From Rugalucina vietnamica (taxonomy: Eukaryota > Mollusca > Bivalvia > Lucinida > Lucinidae): 64,000 nt of DNA. The translations under genes and the position numbers were made by a program. Where the stretch lies: assembly GCA_964017185.1 (NCBI GenBank), contig OZ024878.1, forward strand, positions 19,533,851-19,597,850. The letters run 5' to 3'. Position 1 is the stretch's first letter; each line of letters begins with the position of its first letter. Positions 1 to 10,290 of the stretch are shown here, piece by piece. The notes beneath the pieces were generated by a model that made no database searches, was not told the origin of the DNA, and saw only the letters and a list, made by a program, of their open reading frames with translations.

Positions 1-79
1 GAAGCACTTTTTCCGTTCTAAAAGTCCCAATGTTCTTGATTTTCTGATTTCTTCTTTTGGCTGTCAGATTAATCCCACA

Positions 80-3000
80 ACTGGTCCATGAGCTATTTAA
101 GATGTCGGTACCACCTGACCTGAACAGACCCCCCCGCACTTTTTGACAATTTTGGCATGTATAGAATTAGATAAAATCGGGGGGACCTTTCTAGGTGGTA
201 GCTTTATGGTTCAAATCTTCGAGTTTATTCTAGTATACCCCCTTCATTTGTCTGTGTTTTTCTCTTATATCTTAAGTTTTCTTCAATTTTTGGAACAAGA
301 TAGTCATCTTGTTCATATGTCTTATTATATGACATGGCTATCAATTATTGTCATATCAATCATTTGATACCAATTTTAGCTCTCTAGAACTTTTGGCTGC
401 TGAGATATAAACGTTTCTGTTGGTATACCCCCTCTATTTTTCGGTCATTTTTATCTAATATTTTAAGTTCTCATCAATATTCAACACTAAGAAAGACTAG
501 GTTTTCATAAATCTTATCATATGATTATAGAGCAATACCATAGCAATCATTTGATACCAATTTCGGCTCTCTATAACGTTTGGTTGCCGAGTTATAAAGA
601 TTTTTGGGAGGTATATCCCCTCCACTTTTTTCTGTGGTTTTTCTCTAATATTTATAGTTTTTATCAATATTCGAAAAAAGTAAGTCAGGTTGTTTGTGTG
701 TCTTACCACGTGGTTTTAGAACATTATCTTAGCAATTATTTGATACCAATTTCAGCTTTCTAGAGTTGTTTGTCATTGAGATAGTAGCAGTTTTATTGGT
801 ATACCCCCTTCGTTTGCATGTGATTTTTCTCTTATATCTTAAGTTCTTTTAAATATTTGAGAAACAAGAAAGTCAGCTTGTTTAAATACTTGTTGCATGG
901 TTATAGAATATTGTCATAGCAATCATTTTATAGCAATTTCAGCTCTGTAAAGCCTTTGGTAAGTGAGATATCAGCAGTTTTATTGATATACCCCCTTCTT
1001 TGCCAGTGATTTTTCTCCTATATCATAAGTTTTCTCAAATATTTGAGCAGCAAAAAAGTCAGCTTGCAATATACCTTTTACATGGTCATACATACCAAGT
1101 GGTTTTAAAGCGTTATTTAGCAATCATTTGATACCAATTTCAGCTTTCTAGGGCTTTTTGTCGATGAGATATTAGCAGTTTTATTGGTATACCACCTTCG
1201 TTTACAAGTGATGTTTCTCTTATATCTCAAGTTCTTTTAAATATTTGAGCAACAAGAAAGTCAGCTTGTTTATATACTTGTTACATGGTTATAGAATATT
1301 GTCAAAACAATCATATTATAGCATTTTCAGTCTCTAGAACTTTTGGTTATTGAGATATATACGTTTCCGTTGGTATACCCCAGGCTATATTTTTCTGAGA
1401 TTTTTATCTAATATTTAAAGTTCTCATCACTATTTCATCAATGAGAAAGTCAAAATATTTTTGTTTTTATCACATGATTAAAGAAAGTTATTCTAGCAAT
1501 CATATGATACCAATTTAAGCTCTCTATATCTTTTGGTCACTGATATATTAGCAGTTTCCTTGGTATACCCCCTTCGTTTGCCAATGTTTTTTCTCCTATA
1601 ACTTAAGTTCTCTTAAATATTCCAGAAACAAAAAATACATTTTGTTTATATACCCTTTACATGGTCGTAGAATATTGTCATAGCAATCATTTGATACCAA
1701 TTTCAGCTGTCTAGAACTTTTGGTTGTTGAGAAATATACGTTTTCGTTGGTATACCCCTATATTTTTCTGAGATCTTTATCTAATATTTGAAGTTTTCAT
1801 CTATATTCCAACAATGAGAAAGTCAAATTATTTATGTTCTTTATCTTATTATTATAGAACATAATTCTTGCAACCATTTGATACCAATTATAGCTCTCTA
1901 AAGCTTTTGGTCACTGCTATATCAGCAGTTTTATTGGTATACCCCCTTCGTTTGCAAATGTTTTTTCTTCTATAGCTTAAGTTCTCTTAAATATTCGAGA
2001 AACAAGAAAGACATTTTATTTATATACCCTTTACATGGTTGTAGAATATTGTCATAGCAATCATTTGATATCAATTTCAGCTGTCTAGGACTTTTGGTGG
2101 CTGAGATATATACTTTTCCGTTGGTATACCCCTATATTTTTCTGAGATTTTTATCTAATATTTAAAGTTCTCATCTATATTCCAACAATGACAAAGTCAA
2201 ATTAATTATGTTTCTTATCTTATGATTAAAGAAAATAATTCTAACAATCATTTGATTTTAATTTTAGCTCTCTAGAGCTTTTGGTCACTGAGATATCAGA
2301 AGTTTTATTTGTATACCCCCTTCGTTTGCCAGTGATTTTTCTCCTATATCTGAAGTTCATTTAAGTATTTGCGCTACAAGAGAGTCAGCTTATTGATATA
2401 TCTAATTGTATAATTATAAAATATTGTTATAGCAATCATTTGATACCAATTTCTTTCTTTACGACTTTTGGTTCGTGAGAAATACACGTTTCCGTAGGTA
2501 TACACCCTCCATTTTCTATGATTTTTCTCTATTATTTAAAGTTTCCTCACTATTTGAACAGCACAAAAGTCTGACTATTAATGTATCTTATTTTGTCATT
2601 TTAGAATGTTATCATAGCAATCATTTGTTGCAAACTTCAGCTCTCTGCGGCTTTTGGCTGCTGAGCTATAAACGTTTCTGTAGGTATACCCCCTACATTG
2701 GTCTATGATTTGTCTCTAAAATTGAAAGTTCTCATCAATATTTGAACAACAAGAAGGTCAAAATCATTCTGTATTTTTCACATTAATATAGAACATTATA
2801 ATAACAATAATTTAATACAAATTTCAAGTCTTTGGAGTTTTTCGTTGCTGAGATATCAGTATTTCGTTGATTTTTACCCTTCGTTTATCTGTTATTTTTC
2901 TCTAAAATCTAAAGTTCTTTTTAATATTTGAGCATTAAGATAGCCAGCTTGTTTATATATCTTATTACATGGTTATAGAGCATTGTCAAAGCAATCATTT

Positions 3001-4175
3001 GATACCAATTCAAGCTCTTTAGAGCTTTTGGTTGCTGAGATATAAACAACTGTGCTGGTATTCTCCATTTTCTGTGACTTTAGTCTAATACATAAAGTTT
3101 TCATTAATATTCGAACACCAGGAAGTCAGTTTGATAATTATATCTTATTACATAGTTATATAGCATTGCAAAAGCAATCATTTGATACCTATTTCTGCTT
3201 TCTAGGTCTATCAGTAGCCAAGATACATGTGGTAATATAGGTGTACCACCTTACTATATGCGCTTATTAGGGGTGGTGTTGAACACTCTGTGATTTTAGG
3301 TGACACAAATGGGCATTAAAGTGATCCTCTGTCCAAACTGGCACCCTTGAGTATTTGTTCTAAGGGTTCAAATTACATCCTATAACCCAAACCAAACCCT
3401 TCAAATGGCAATATAATTATTTTCCCTTTCTAAATCCTGATTTTCGTCATTTTCATTAATATTCATGAAAATGAAAATGAGATGATTTTCATTTAGGCCC
3501 ATGGCATCAACAAATTTGTCAAATAGAATAATTGATACAATAACAAGGAGCCACAATGATAGTTTAGGCCTGAAATTAGTTTTATGGGATAATTGATTTT
3601 TAATTTAATTTATTTTTTCATTTTAATGTTTTAATGAAAATTCATGAATATGCAAGTGAGATAATTTCCATTACTTATAATAGGATGAAAGGGATATGTC
3701 TAAGCTTTAAAATGAGACCAAGTTCAATGGTCTAGGATAAAAAACAATTGAGATATTTTCAATTTTCTATGTGTACCCCCATTATTGACGCAAAAATTAA
3801 ATATTTACAGTAATTTAATAAAACATAGCGTAAACCGCAAACGCCTTGACTTTCAGATGGCAGAAAACAGAATTTGATAGCTTTTTTAATGTACTTTTAG
3901 AAAATAATAGTGTAGAAATTTCCCTTGGGGAGGAAAGGGGGATATGGATAGCTAGAAGACTATTCCCTACCGCGTTTTGTGTTAAAATGAGGTTTTTTTT
4001 AAATTATGGGGTATCGTAAATAATGTGTCGTTTCACCATTAAAGCTACCAGCAATGCAAGTCCCCCCGATTTTTTACAAGTCTACAAACATAGTCCTACA
4101 TGAAAATCATAAGGGGATTTGTTCAGTCCAGATGGTACCGACCCCCAAAATTTAAGGTATTGGCTCATGGACCAA
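80..4175. mobile_element. Inverted-repeat element carrying a 188-bp satellite (family F1, copy A)
   Basis: Sequence around 85-215 reappears in reverse complement at about 4,030-4,170. Shared blocks include GGTCCATGAG, GTCGGTACCA and AAAATCGGGGGGAC in the left arm and their complements in the right arm. Between the arms lie a satellite array (about 225-3,290) and a unique flank (3,290-4,020) with ATTCATGAAAAT-type motifs. No transposase ORF is visible, so it would be non-autonomous. A second, inverted copy lies at 34.7-38.2 kb. The left outer end may lie close to or beyond the window start. Superfamily is not assigned. The inverted-repeat relation is clear; mobility is inferred from the second copy. 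Confidence 0.75.
225..3290. repeat. 188-bp tandem satellite, about 17 units
   Basis: A box resembling TTGGTATACCCCCTTCG recurs at about 231, 421, 610, 798, 985, 1186, 1371, 1561, 1749, 1936, 2122, 2310, 2496, 2682, 2870, 3056 and 3240, giving a spacing of 184-201 bp, mostly 186-190. Each unit also holds a TTTGATACCAATTTC block followed by CTCTAGAGCTTTTGG-like sequence. Units diverge by substitution and short indels and degrade towards the right end. Short ORFs inside it are not conserved between units, so it is non-coding. Confidence 0.92.
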
Positions 4176-4282
4176 ACTGAATTCCCTTGTGAAGTACTTA
4201 GTGCTGTTTTATTTTACACGTGTGACGTGACCAGTAATTACCTACTCATTATCATTTTATACCGACGGACCGAGTGTATCTC
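3290..4282. other. Non-satellite flank of element F1 and its right border
   Basis: No gene. It contains AT-rich blocks with ATTCATGAAAAT and ATTCATGAATAT motifs (around 3,450 and 3,640) and a block at 3,540-3,800 that matches 34,790-35,860 in reverse complement, allowing for the insertion there. The right inverted repeat ends near 4,170, and the next ~110 bp shows nothing recognisable. Confidence 0.6.
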
Positions 4283-5234
4283 TTAAGGATGTTCGCTGCT
4301 AACATTTGACATTTCGGAACTTCCGGTTTTTCTTTTCTTGAATATCTCGTAAACGGTTGCAGATATTTTCCTAATATTTTATATTTGGATACATATTGAT
4401 AATATGCATCGAATGAGCCATGAAAATTGTCAATCTAAGAAACTTCATTTTTTCACCCCATTTTCTGCAACTTTTCAGAAAATTTTAGTTGTCAGTAAAA
4501 TTTAGGGGGTAGGGTAGATTAAACTTGAATATTACACATCTTCAAATTAATTGCACTAGTTCGATGTTTATTTTAGCAGCAGTATATGTGTACATGGTAT
4601 TCTAAGTCATTTTTTGTGTCTTTGGTGTGCTGGTTTTAAAATTTAAGGTGGTTTTATGAAATGGGCTTTTAGAAACAAAACAGCTGAAAAAAAGGCCGAA
4701 AATGGCGATTTTCAAGTTGTTGGTTCTCTCTTATATGCTCACTACCCTATATTTTTCTTTCTTTTATTCGAACAACATTACCAAGTTCTATGTTGTGTGA
4801 AAATACAAGAAAAAGTTTGAATCAACAAATATGGGTTTGGTACGTTTCAAAATATTGATTTTTCCGACTTTTCAAGTATGGGGGTAGGGTTAGAAAAGGA
4901 ATCGTAAAATTTTGTCATCCACTCCAAGTTGCAAATTTTTCTATGCTTTTGGTCCAAAATTGTCTGCGCTACGTAAATATTATGACTTTTGAAAGCATTC
5001 TAGGTGTATTTTTGTTCAAGACAGGTATGTTTCAAAAAATTATAAATTAAATTAATTTTACCAAATTTAAAACATGGTGCTCAGAGGTCTCATTCAGAGG
5101 CCTGTAGCTTGAAAAAATGCACACTACCCTATATTTATTTTGTTTTCAAATGTCTTATGTTGTATTTTGGAATCAAAAAAGAGTGGTTAGAAAAAAAGTT
5201 TGAATACTTTTTCATTGGCAGCGAACATCCTTAA
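4283..5234. mobile_element. Non-autonomous TTAA-flanked TIR element (piggyBac-like)
   Basis: The sequence TTAA-GGATGTTCGCTGC at 4,283 is mirrored by GCAGCGAACATCC-TTAA ending at 5,234. A TTAA target duplication is typical of piggyBac. The interior (~950 bp) has no transposase-like ORF and carries the repeated phrase CACTACCCTATATTT twice. The host sequence on either side (GACCGAGTG left, CACTCGGCC right) is itself partly self-complementary, suggesting insertion into a hairpin. Class assignment rests on the TTAA only. Confidence 0.7.
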
Positions 5235-7184
5235 ATTACGATAATAGACCCACTCGGCCCGTAGTTATAACGTGCACTGTTAAAGTTGCAATGTTGACTT
5301 AACTTAATATCACACTGGTCCGTGTAGAAACACTGGAGTTTATTACAACGCTGGCTATATTACGCACAGGAGCCTAAAACTACAGGAAAGGTAAACAAAA
5401 GATAGACCTCTTTTCATTAAGATTCTCTTATGGTTTGTTTGCTTTTTATTGATCACGGTATCCAGACAATTCATACAGGCTTATCGTGGAATGGTAATTA
5501 AAAGAAGAACGCCTTTGTTTATATCGAACCCTTGTCCAGTGCGTTATTTTGCCAAAACCAGGCTGATAGTGATTTAACCATTTGGTCGCTCGTCTCACTA
5601 ATAAGAAAGACCATCAATATTTCTTGATTATTTGATTATTCATGTGTGTCGGTGGTTCTAGGCTAGTTAAATACGAGTGATTTTACATTCACCAGTTAAT
5701 ATATCTCATCGTTTTGCATGCGCCAATGCAGTTGCAGTTATAATATCGAAAGTTGTATGAAGAGTATTGCAGCTTTATATAATGACTATTAAATGTCGAA
5801 TCAAAATTTATTAACCTTCTTTGTTACTGATCATGTGCAGTTTATGTACCGAGTAAGTACCCCGTATACTTCTTCTTTTCTACGTAGTTCCTGCCTTTAT
5901 AAGGCACACCCGGAAATCCGGTGGAGAGTTGTATGGAGGGATTATATAATCGTCAATTCTGTACAAATAATATGAAATAGGCACACCTAATGGGAAACCA
6001 ACCAATCTATCAGGATACCGCACGCTTTGATTCATGGTTTTTGTGTGAAAATTAGTTGATTTGTTGCTTTACCAAATGAACAACTTTGGTCAATGGTCAT
6101 ATCTGTGCATCAAATTTCCTTTTGTAAACATAACTTAAGATGCCTTTACTTACAAAAACGTATGGCTCTCATCATTAAACTGTATGCAAAATGGACTTTC
6201 AAACTGGTTTACATGACCAGATTACAGATATGCACCAGAAGAAGTATTCAACAAGGCATCAATTAATGTATTATTAAAGAACCAGTCTGCAAGTCTGTAG
6301 CTTTTTCTGTTCCAATACACTTATAAATCTCAAGTTGTAAATGTTGCACTCCCCAAAAGAAGTTTTGCACCACTTGAAAAATCAAAACGAAAATAAGTAA
6401 AATCAATATTCCTATCAATTTTGGATCAACATAAGATGTTTTGATACAGAAAATTATATTTTTGCTATAAGTGATTGCTTTCATTATCTTGTCAGTGAGG
6501 AATCAGGATGTGAAAAGAATTCAAGTTTGGAAGCCCAGAAATAAAGGTGTAGGCTTTTTGCTGCATCCCAAATTTTGGTGTTCAAAAACATGCTTGTTTT
6601 GGCACATCTAGCTTCATCTTTTCAAGAAAAATATTTTGTTATTCACAAATTTCCTGACCTACAGTATCATTTTTTAAAAGTTTATTTGAAAAAGATGTAT
6701 ACTATAAATAAACATTATGTTAAAATGAGAAAAATACTAACTTGTGCAAAACTTCTTTTGAGTAGTATATAAAACATTGCATATCATTTTTTAAATTCAG
6801 ATTACATTTTGGTACGACTTGCTTTAGGCTTAAGATCCCAGTCAACAACTTTTCATTCATGTCAGGATGGCACCAACGCTTCCCGACTGGTCAGTAAAGT
6901 GAAAAACTTGAGTGTCTTGCCCAAGGACACAATGGAGTAATGTATCAAACACAGAAGCTTAAATACTTGGGGGACCTATACGCCACCAGGCCTTCCATTT
7001 ATTTTACTTCCCATTTTAAATTCCTCATCAGTCTTCACAGAAGCCATGTTTCAGTTTTGTTAGCATTCAGGCTGAAAAGTACAGTCAACCATTTTTCATT
7101 ATTACAAGATCATGAAGATAGGCCACATTTTTGGATACTTGATGGGTACAAAAGTGTTTTTCAACAACACATCCTAGTACTTAC
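5235..7184. other. Intergenic, no gene supported
   Basis: Only short ORFs occur. The minus-strand ORF at 6,263-6,484 has a hydrophobic stretch but no recognisable family, no start context and no conserved neighbour, so it is not called. No repeat structure was recognised. Confidence 0.5.
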
Positions 7185-7256
7185 CCGGCGGGCACATGAC
7201 GTCAGAATGACGTCACATCAACATCGATGCGACGTCATGACGTCGCTGTAACACTC
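7185..7256. repeat. Cluster of GACGTCA motifs, possible element end
   Basis: Starting from ACCCGGCGGGCACATGACGT, four to five GACGTC/TGACGTCA palindromes occur within 60 bp. TGACGTCA is the CRE (CREB/ATF) core. A terminal block of the form CGGGCACATGACGT looks like the end of a short DNA element, but no partner end was found. Regulatory function is not shown. Confidence 0.4.
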
Positions 7257-7751
7257 TGACATTGGTTTTAAAATCAATTAAAGACGTTTTTACATTTCTA
7301 ACTTTTAATAATTACAAGTGCATCTAAAGCCGACATTTCAAATCCCAAAAAATCTAAATCTGCTCATCATCTGAGAGCTGCCGATTATATAGCAGCATAC
7401 CATCTAATGGCAAAGACAGACCGCATGTTGTAAAAGCAATTCGTCGTTATCGGATGTTTGATGTTTGTGTCTTCACCTGGACAAGGTGGTGTATGCCTTT
7501 TGATCAATAACGAAGCAACAGTTGTACAAATATAATCAAGATCAAATTAAGATGCAATCGTCCAGTCAAACGACTTTAAAGGCAATCATTGTCATCAAGA
7601 AATAACGGTACACCACTTGTATAAATAATAATGAGGGCTAATGTAAGTTTGATAGTCTTTACAGAGCTCACGAAGGTACCGTCTGTCACCCGAATAAACA
7701 TGGTTAGTAGCTAATGCATAATTGATTGTTTCCACTGCCTCTTTATAGGCT

Positions 7752-7833
7752 TTGAACTAAAGACTCAAAGAGTTTTATTGAGAATCCACATGTTGAACTA
7801 AAGACTCAAAGAGTTTTATTGAGAATCCACATG
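7752..7833. repeat. Perfect 41-bp direct duplication
   Basis: A 41-bp unit beginning TTGAACTAAAGACTC and ending GAATCCACATG occurs twice head to tail with no visible difference, indicating a recent local duplication in otherwise unremarkable sequence. Confidence 0.95.
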
Positions 7834-8082
7834 TTATAAAATGACGACTAAGAAAGGCTTAATAGACCATATCATAAAATTTGAAAATAAAAGCTCAAAT
7901 CTCAGTATGACTGATAAAATAATGACTTGTATACCGAACCATAGGTGTTTTCTTTGTTCAAGCCTGCTTTGTAGACCAGAGACGTTAATAGTTGGTAGTT
8001 TATCTCAATAAAAGAATGGTTGGTTGTATAGGCTATGTTGTCATAAAGAATCTGTAACATATCAATCTGTTACCCATCATTT

Positions 8083-8134
8083 AGTATCATACGGAATCCG
8101 TGACAAAATTTTGTCACAGATTCTTTATGATACT
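8083..8134. repeat. Near-perfect 52-bp palindrome
   Basis: Two 26-nt arms meet with no loop at GACAAAA|TTTTGTC, with three mismatches. Pieces of the same phrase (CATAAAGAATC) recur at 8,042 and near 10,490, so it probably belongs to a short dispersed hairpin family. Confidence 0.8.
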
Positions 8135-8261
8135 TTTGAAACTTGAAAAAACAAAAGTCTGCAAAACAATTCCTTTGAAGATTTACATGCATGGAAAAGT
8201 GTTGGTTCATAGATAATCAGTTAAATTTCTAAACTGTTGATAAAATGTTTTGATGTGTTAT

Positions 8262-8444
8262 CATGCGCGGATCCAGAGGGGGGGGGGGGGGCGGACCCCC
8301 CCCCCCCTCCCCCCGGAATTTGAAAAATTTACCTAAAAAAGGTAATTTCGGGATTTTTGGAGGGTTGCACCCCCCCTCGTCTGTGACACAAAAATACCAT
8401 TTTCGTTGGTCCCCCTCTCATGAAAATGTCTGGATCCGCGCATG
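8262..8444. mobile_element. Short MITE with CATGCGCGGATCCAG termini
   Basis: CATGCGCGGATCCAG at 8,262 is mirrored exactly by CTGGATCCGCGCATG ending at 8,444. Both sides are flanked by GTTAT (8,257-8,261 and 8,445-8,449), a likely target duplication. The 183-bp body holds long G and C runs that spuriously open an ORF of Gly and Pro codons. No coding capacity. Confidence 0.85.
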
Positions 8445-8462
8445 GTTATGTATTTTGATTAA

Positions 8463-8634
8463 GAAATAGATCAGCTCTTGCAGTGAATTGTTGTGTAATA
8501 ATTCACTGTTTGGAGGTCAGTTGTAAAGAAGATCAAATCACGAGCGCGTAGCGCGAGTGATTTATCTTCTTACAACTGACCGACAAACAGTGAAGTATTA
8601 CTCAACAATTCACGCACTTGAGCTGATCTATTTC
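8463..8634. repeat. Long inverted repeat (hairpin element) with CGCG loop
   Basis: The two arms of about 85 bp start GAAATAGATCAGCTC and end GAGCTGATCTATTTC, with inner GGTCAGTTGTAAAGAAGAT mirrored by ATCTTCTTACAACTGACC. The centre is GAGCGCGTAGCGCGAG. Arms differ by scattered substitutions and small indels. It directly abuts the next MITE. Confidence 0.88.
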
Positions 8635-8928
8635 GATTCTAACACACAATAAACGGAATAAATGTTGCTGAAACCATCGATATCGTTCAGCTTTCCGCCA
8701 TTGCATTGCAGATATCCCGCCAAACAGTTAACTGTAATGCTGGTATTTACACACACTTATTACATTTGTTGTGCGCTAAAACGACGTTTCACCGTCTAAC
8801 GCTGCTTTGTGGGATAGCTGACGTCACAAATGCCGCAAAGTAACGTCACGCTTATTCGCCCAGTGAAATTGTTGCACAATATAACACGTTTTTTTACCAT
8901 TGGCTATATAGGTGAGGTGTGTTAGAAT
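8635..8928. mobile_element. MITE with ATTCTAACACAC termini
   Basis: ATTCTAACACAC at the left is mirrored by GTGTGTTAGAAT at the right. The interior contains GGGATAGCTGACGTCAC and TGGGCGAATAAGC (in complement). The same sequences recur inverted at 20,803-21,140, where a SINE has landed inside the copy. No ORF. Confidence 0.8.
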
Positions 8929-8953
8929 ATTCGTTTTCGATTTTCCTTGCTTA

Positions 8954-10290
8954 TGTTACGTCTACACCGGGCCACGTTCTCACTACGTCCTTACTACGTC
9001 CTAAAAAAATTAAGGACGTAGTGAGGACGTGGTACGGTCTTGTAGGACGTGGTAGGAACGTAGTAAGGACGTAGTGAGGTCTTGATGAACGCGGAGGTCT
9101 TGGTCAAATATTGAACATGCTCAAAAGAAACGTGGCGAGGACGGGGTGGAATTAGAACGCAGTAAGGACGTAGTAAGGACGTGGTAAGGACGTAGTAGGA
9201 ACTTGTAGGACGTAGAAAGAACGTGGCGCAAACGTAGTGCGGTCTTCGTGGACGCGATGCAAATTTGTTGCAGACCATCAAGACCTCGCTACGCTTCTAC
9301 TACGTCCTCGCTACGTCCATCAAGTTCTCGACAAGACCATACCACGCTTCTTGTACGTCCTTACCGCGTCCTAGAAGACTGCACTGCGTTCTTATCACGT
9401 CCTAGCGGTTCCTAACACGTCCTTAGTAGGTTCTTATCACGTTCACACCAGGTTCGAACTACGTCCTCCACGTTTTATTAAGTTTGTTTTAATTGTCCCG
9501 TACCCTCAAGCAATTGCTTTCGCTTTTATTTAAATCATATCGAAATCGAAACATGAACAGAGAAGTACTCTTGTAACTTGCTCTCCTTCAAGGTCATCAT
9601 GCCTTACTTGGTGCACAGGCTGCACTTGTGCTATTTCACAGGAGGAGGAATAGAAGGGCAAGATCTTGTTGGGTGCGCCCTTGGCTATCAGCTGAAAGGA
9701 GGCTTCAGTATGGGCATTACGACCGACTACTAGCGGAGTTGAGGATAGAGGCATTCTTCAATTTCATGCAAATACCACCGGAAATGTTGTCCGCCCGTCA
9801 TTTTCTTACTGCAATTTCAAGCTGTTTCGCAACTTATCTGACTCTTATAATCCAATTATGTAAACATGTCGTGGCAAAGGTCACTTTGGTTCCGTGTTCC
9901 GTTAACTTAACAGGTAAACGGGACACAGTTGGTCACGGGGAGGTGACAATCAACAATGCGCGGATTATAATACACGACTGATTAATATATTTACAGTTAG
10001 AACGTACTGGAAACGTAGTTCGCGCGTGGTATGAACTGCTTGGTCTTTGTGAGGACGTAGCAAGGACGTAGTGGAAACGGGATGAACTTGGTGAGCGCGT
10101 ATTGAGGACGTAGTGGAAACGTGAAGGACGTAGTAAGGACGTGGTGCGGACGTAATAAGAACGTGGCGGGGACGTAGTGGGAACTTAGAAATCCGAAATT
10201 GTTTCATTTTGACCCCGTCCTCGCCACGTTCTTGAATTTTTAGAACGTGGTAAGGACGTAGTGAGAACGTGGTCCAGTGTAGACGTAACA
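8954..10290. mobile_element. PIF/Harbinger-derived foldback element
   Basis: TGTTACGTCTACACCGGGCC at the left is mirrored at the right end (GTAGACGTAACA). The 3-bp TTA lies on both sides (8,951-8,953 and 10,291-10,293), and 3-bp TTA/TAA duplications are the hallmark of PIF/Harbinger. Long subterminal arms on both sides are degenerate arrays of GGACGTAGTAAGGACGT-like motifs in opposite orientation. The unique core (about 9,480-9,990) keeps a broken transposase N-terminus. Length is 1,337 bp, too short for an autonomous element. Confidence 0.88.
9553..9780 (+). pseudogene. Relic of PIF/Harbinger transposase N-terminus
   Basis: Reading from the ATG at 9,553, the frame is MNREVLL, a TAA stop at 9,574-9,576, then a leucine/alanine-rich stretch, a basic block HRRRNRRARS, CWVRPWL, and QYGHYDRLLAELRIE followed by FMQIPPEML. 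The order of basic block, W-V-R-P-W-L and a Y-x-x-L-x-x-E-L-R segment is what I know from the N-termini of HARBI1-like nucleases of marine invertebrates. Everything after PPEML, including the DDE catalytic core, is missing. The relic sits inside a TTA-flanked foldback, which independently supports the family. It cannot be functional. There is no sign of a Myb-like partner gene. Confidence 0.75.

Noticed and set aside
6263..6484. 73-aa membrane protein on the minus strand
   Set aside because: One hydrophobic segment, but no conserved motif, no start context and AT-rich composition that yields such ORFs by chance.
7185..7256. CREB-regulated promoter
   Set aside because: The CRE-like cluster is not next to any supported gene and is more likely part of a repeat end.
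8263..8469. Gly/Pro-rich small protein
   Set aside because: Lies wholly within a MITE with G and C runs.
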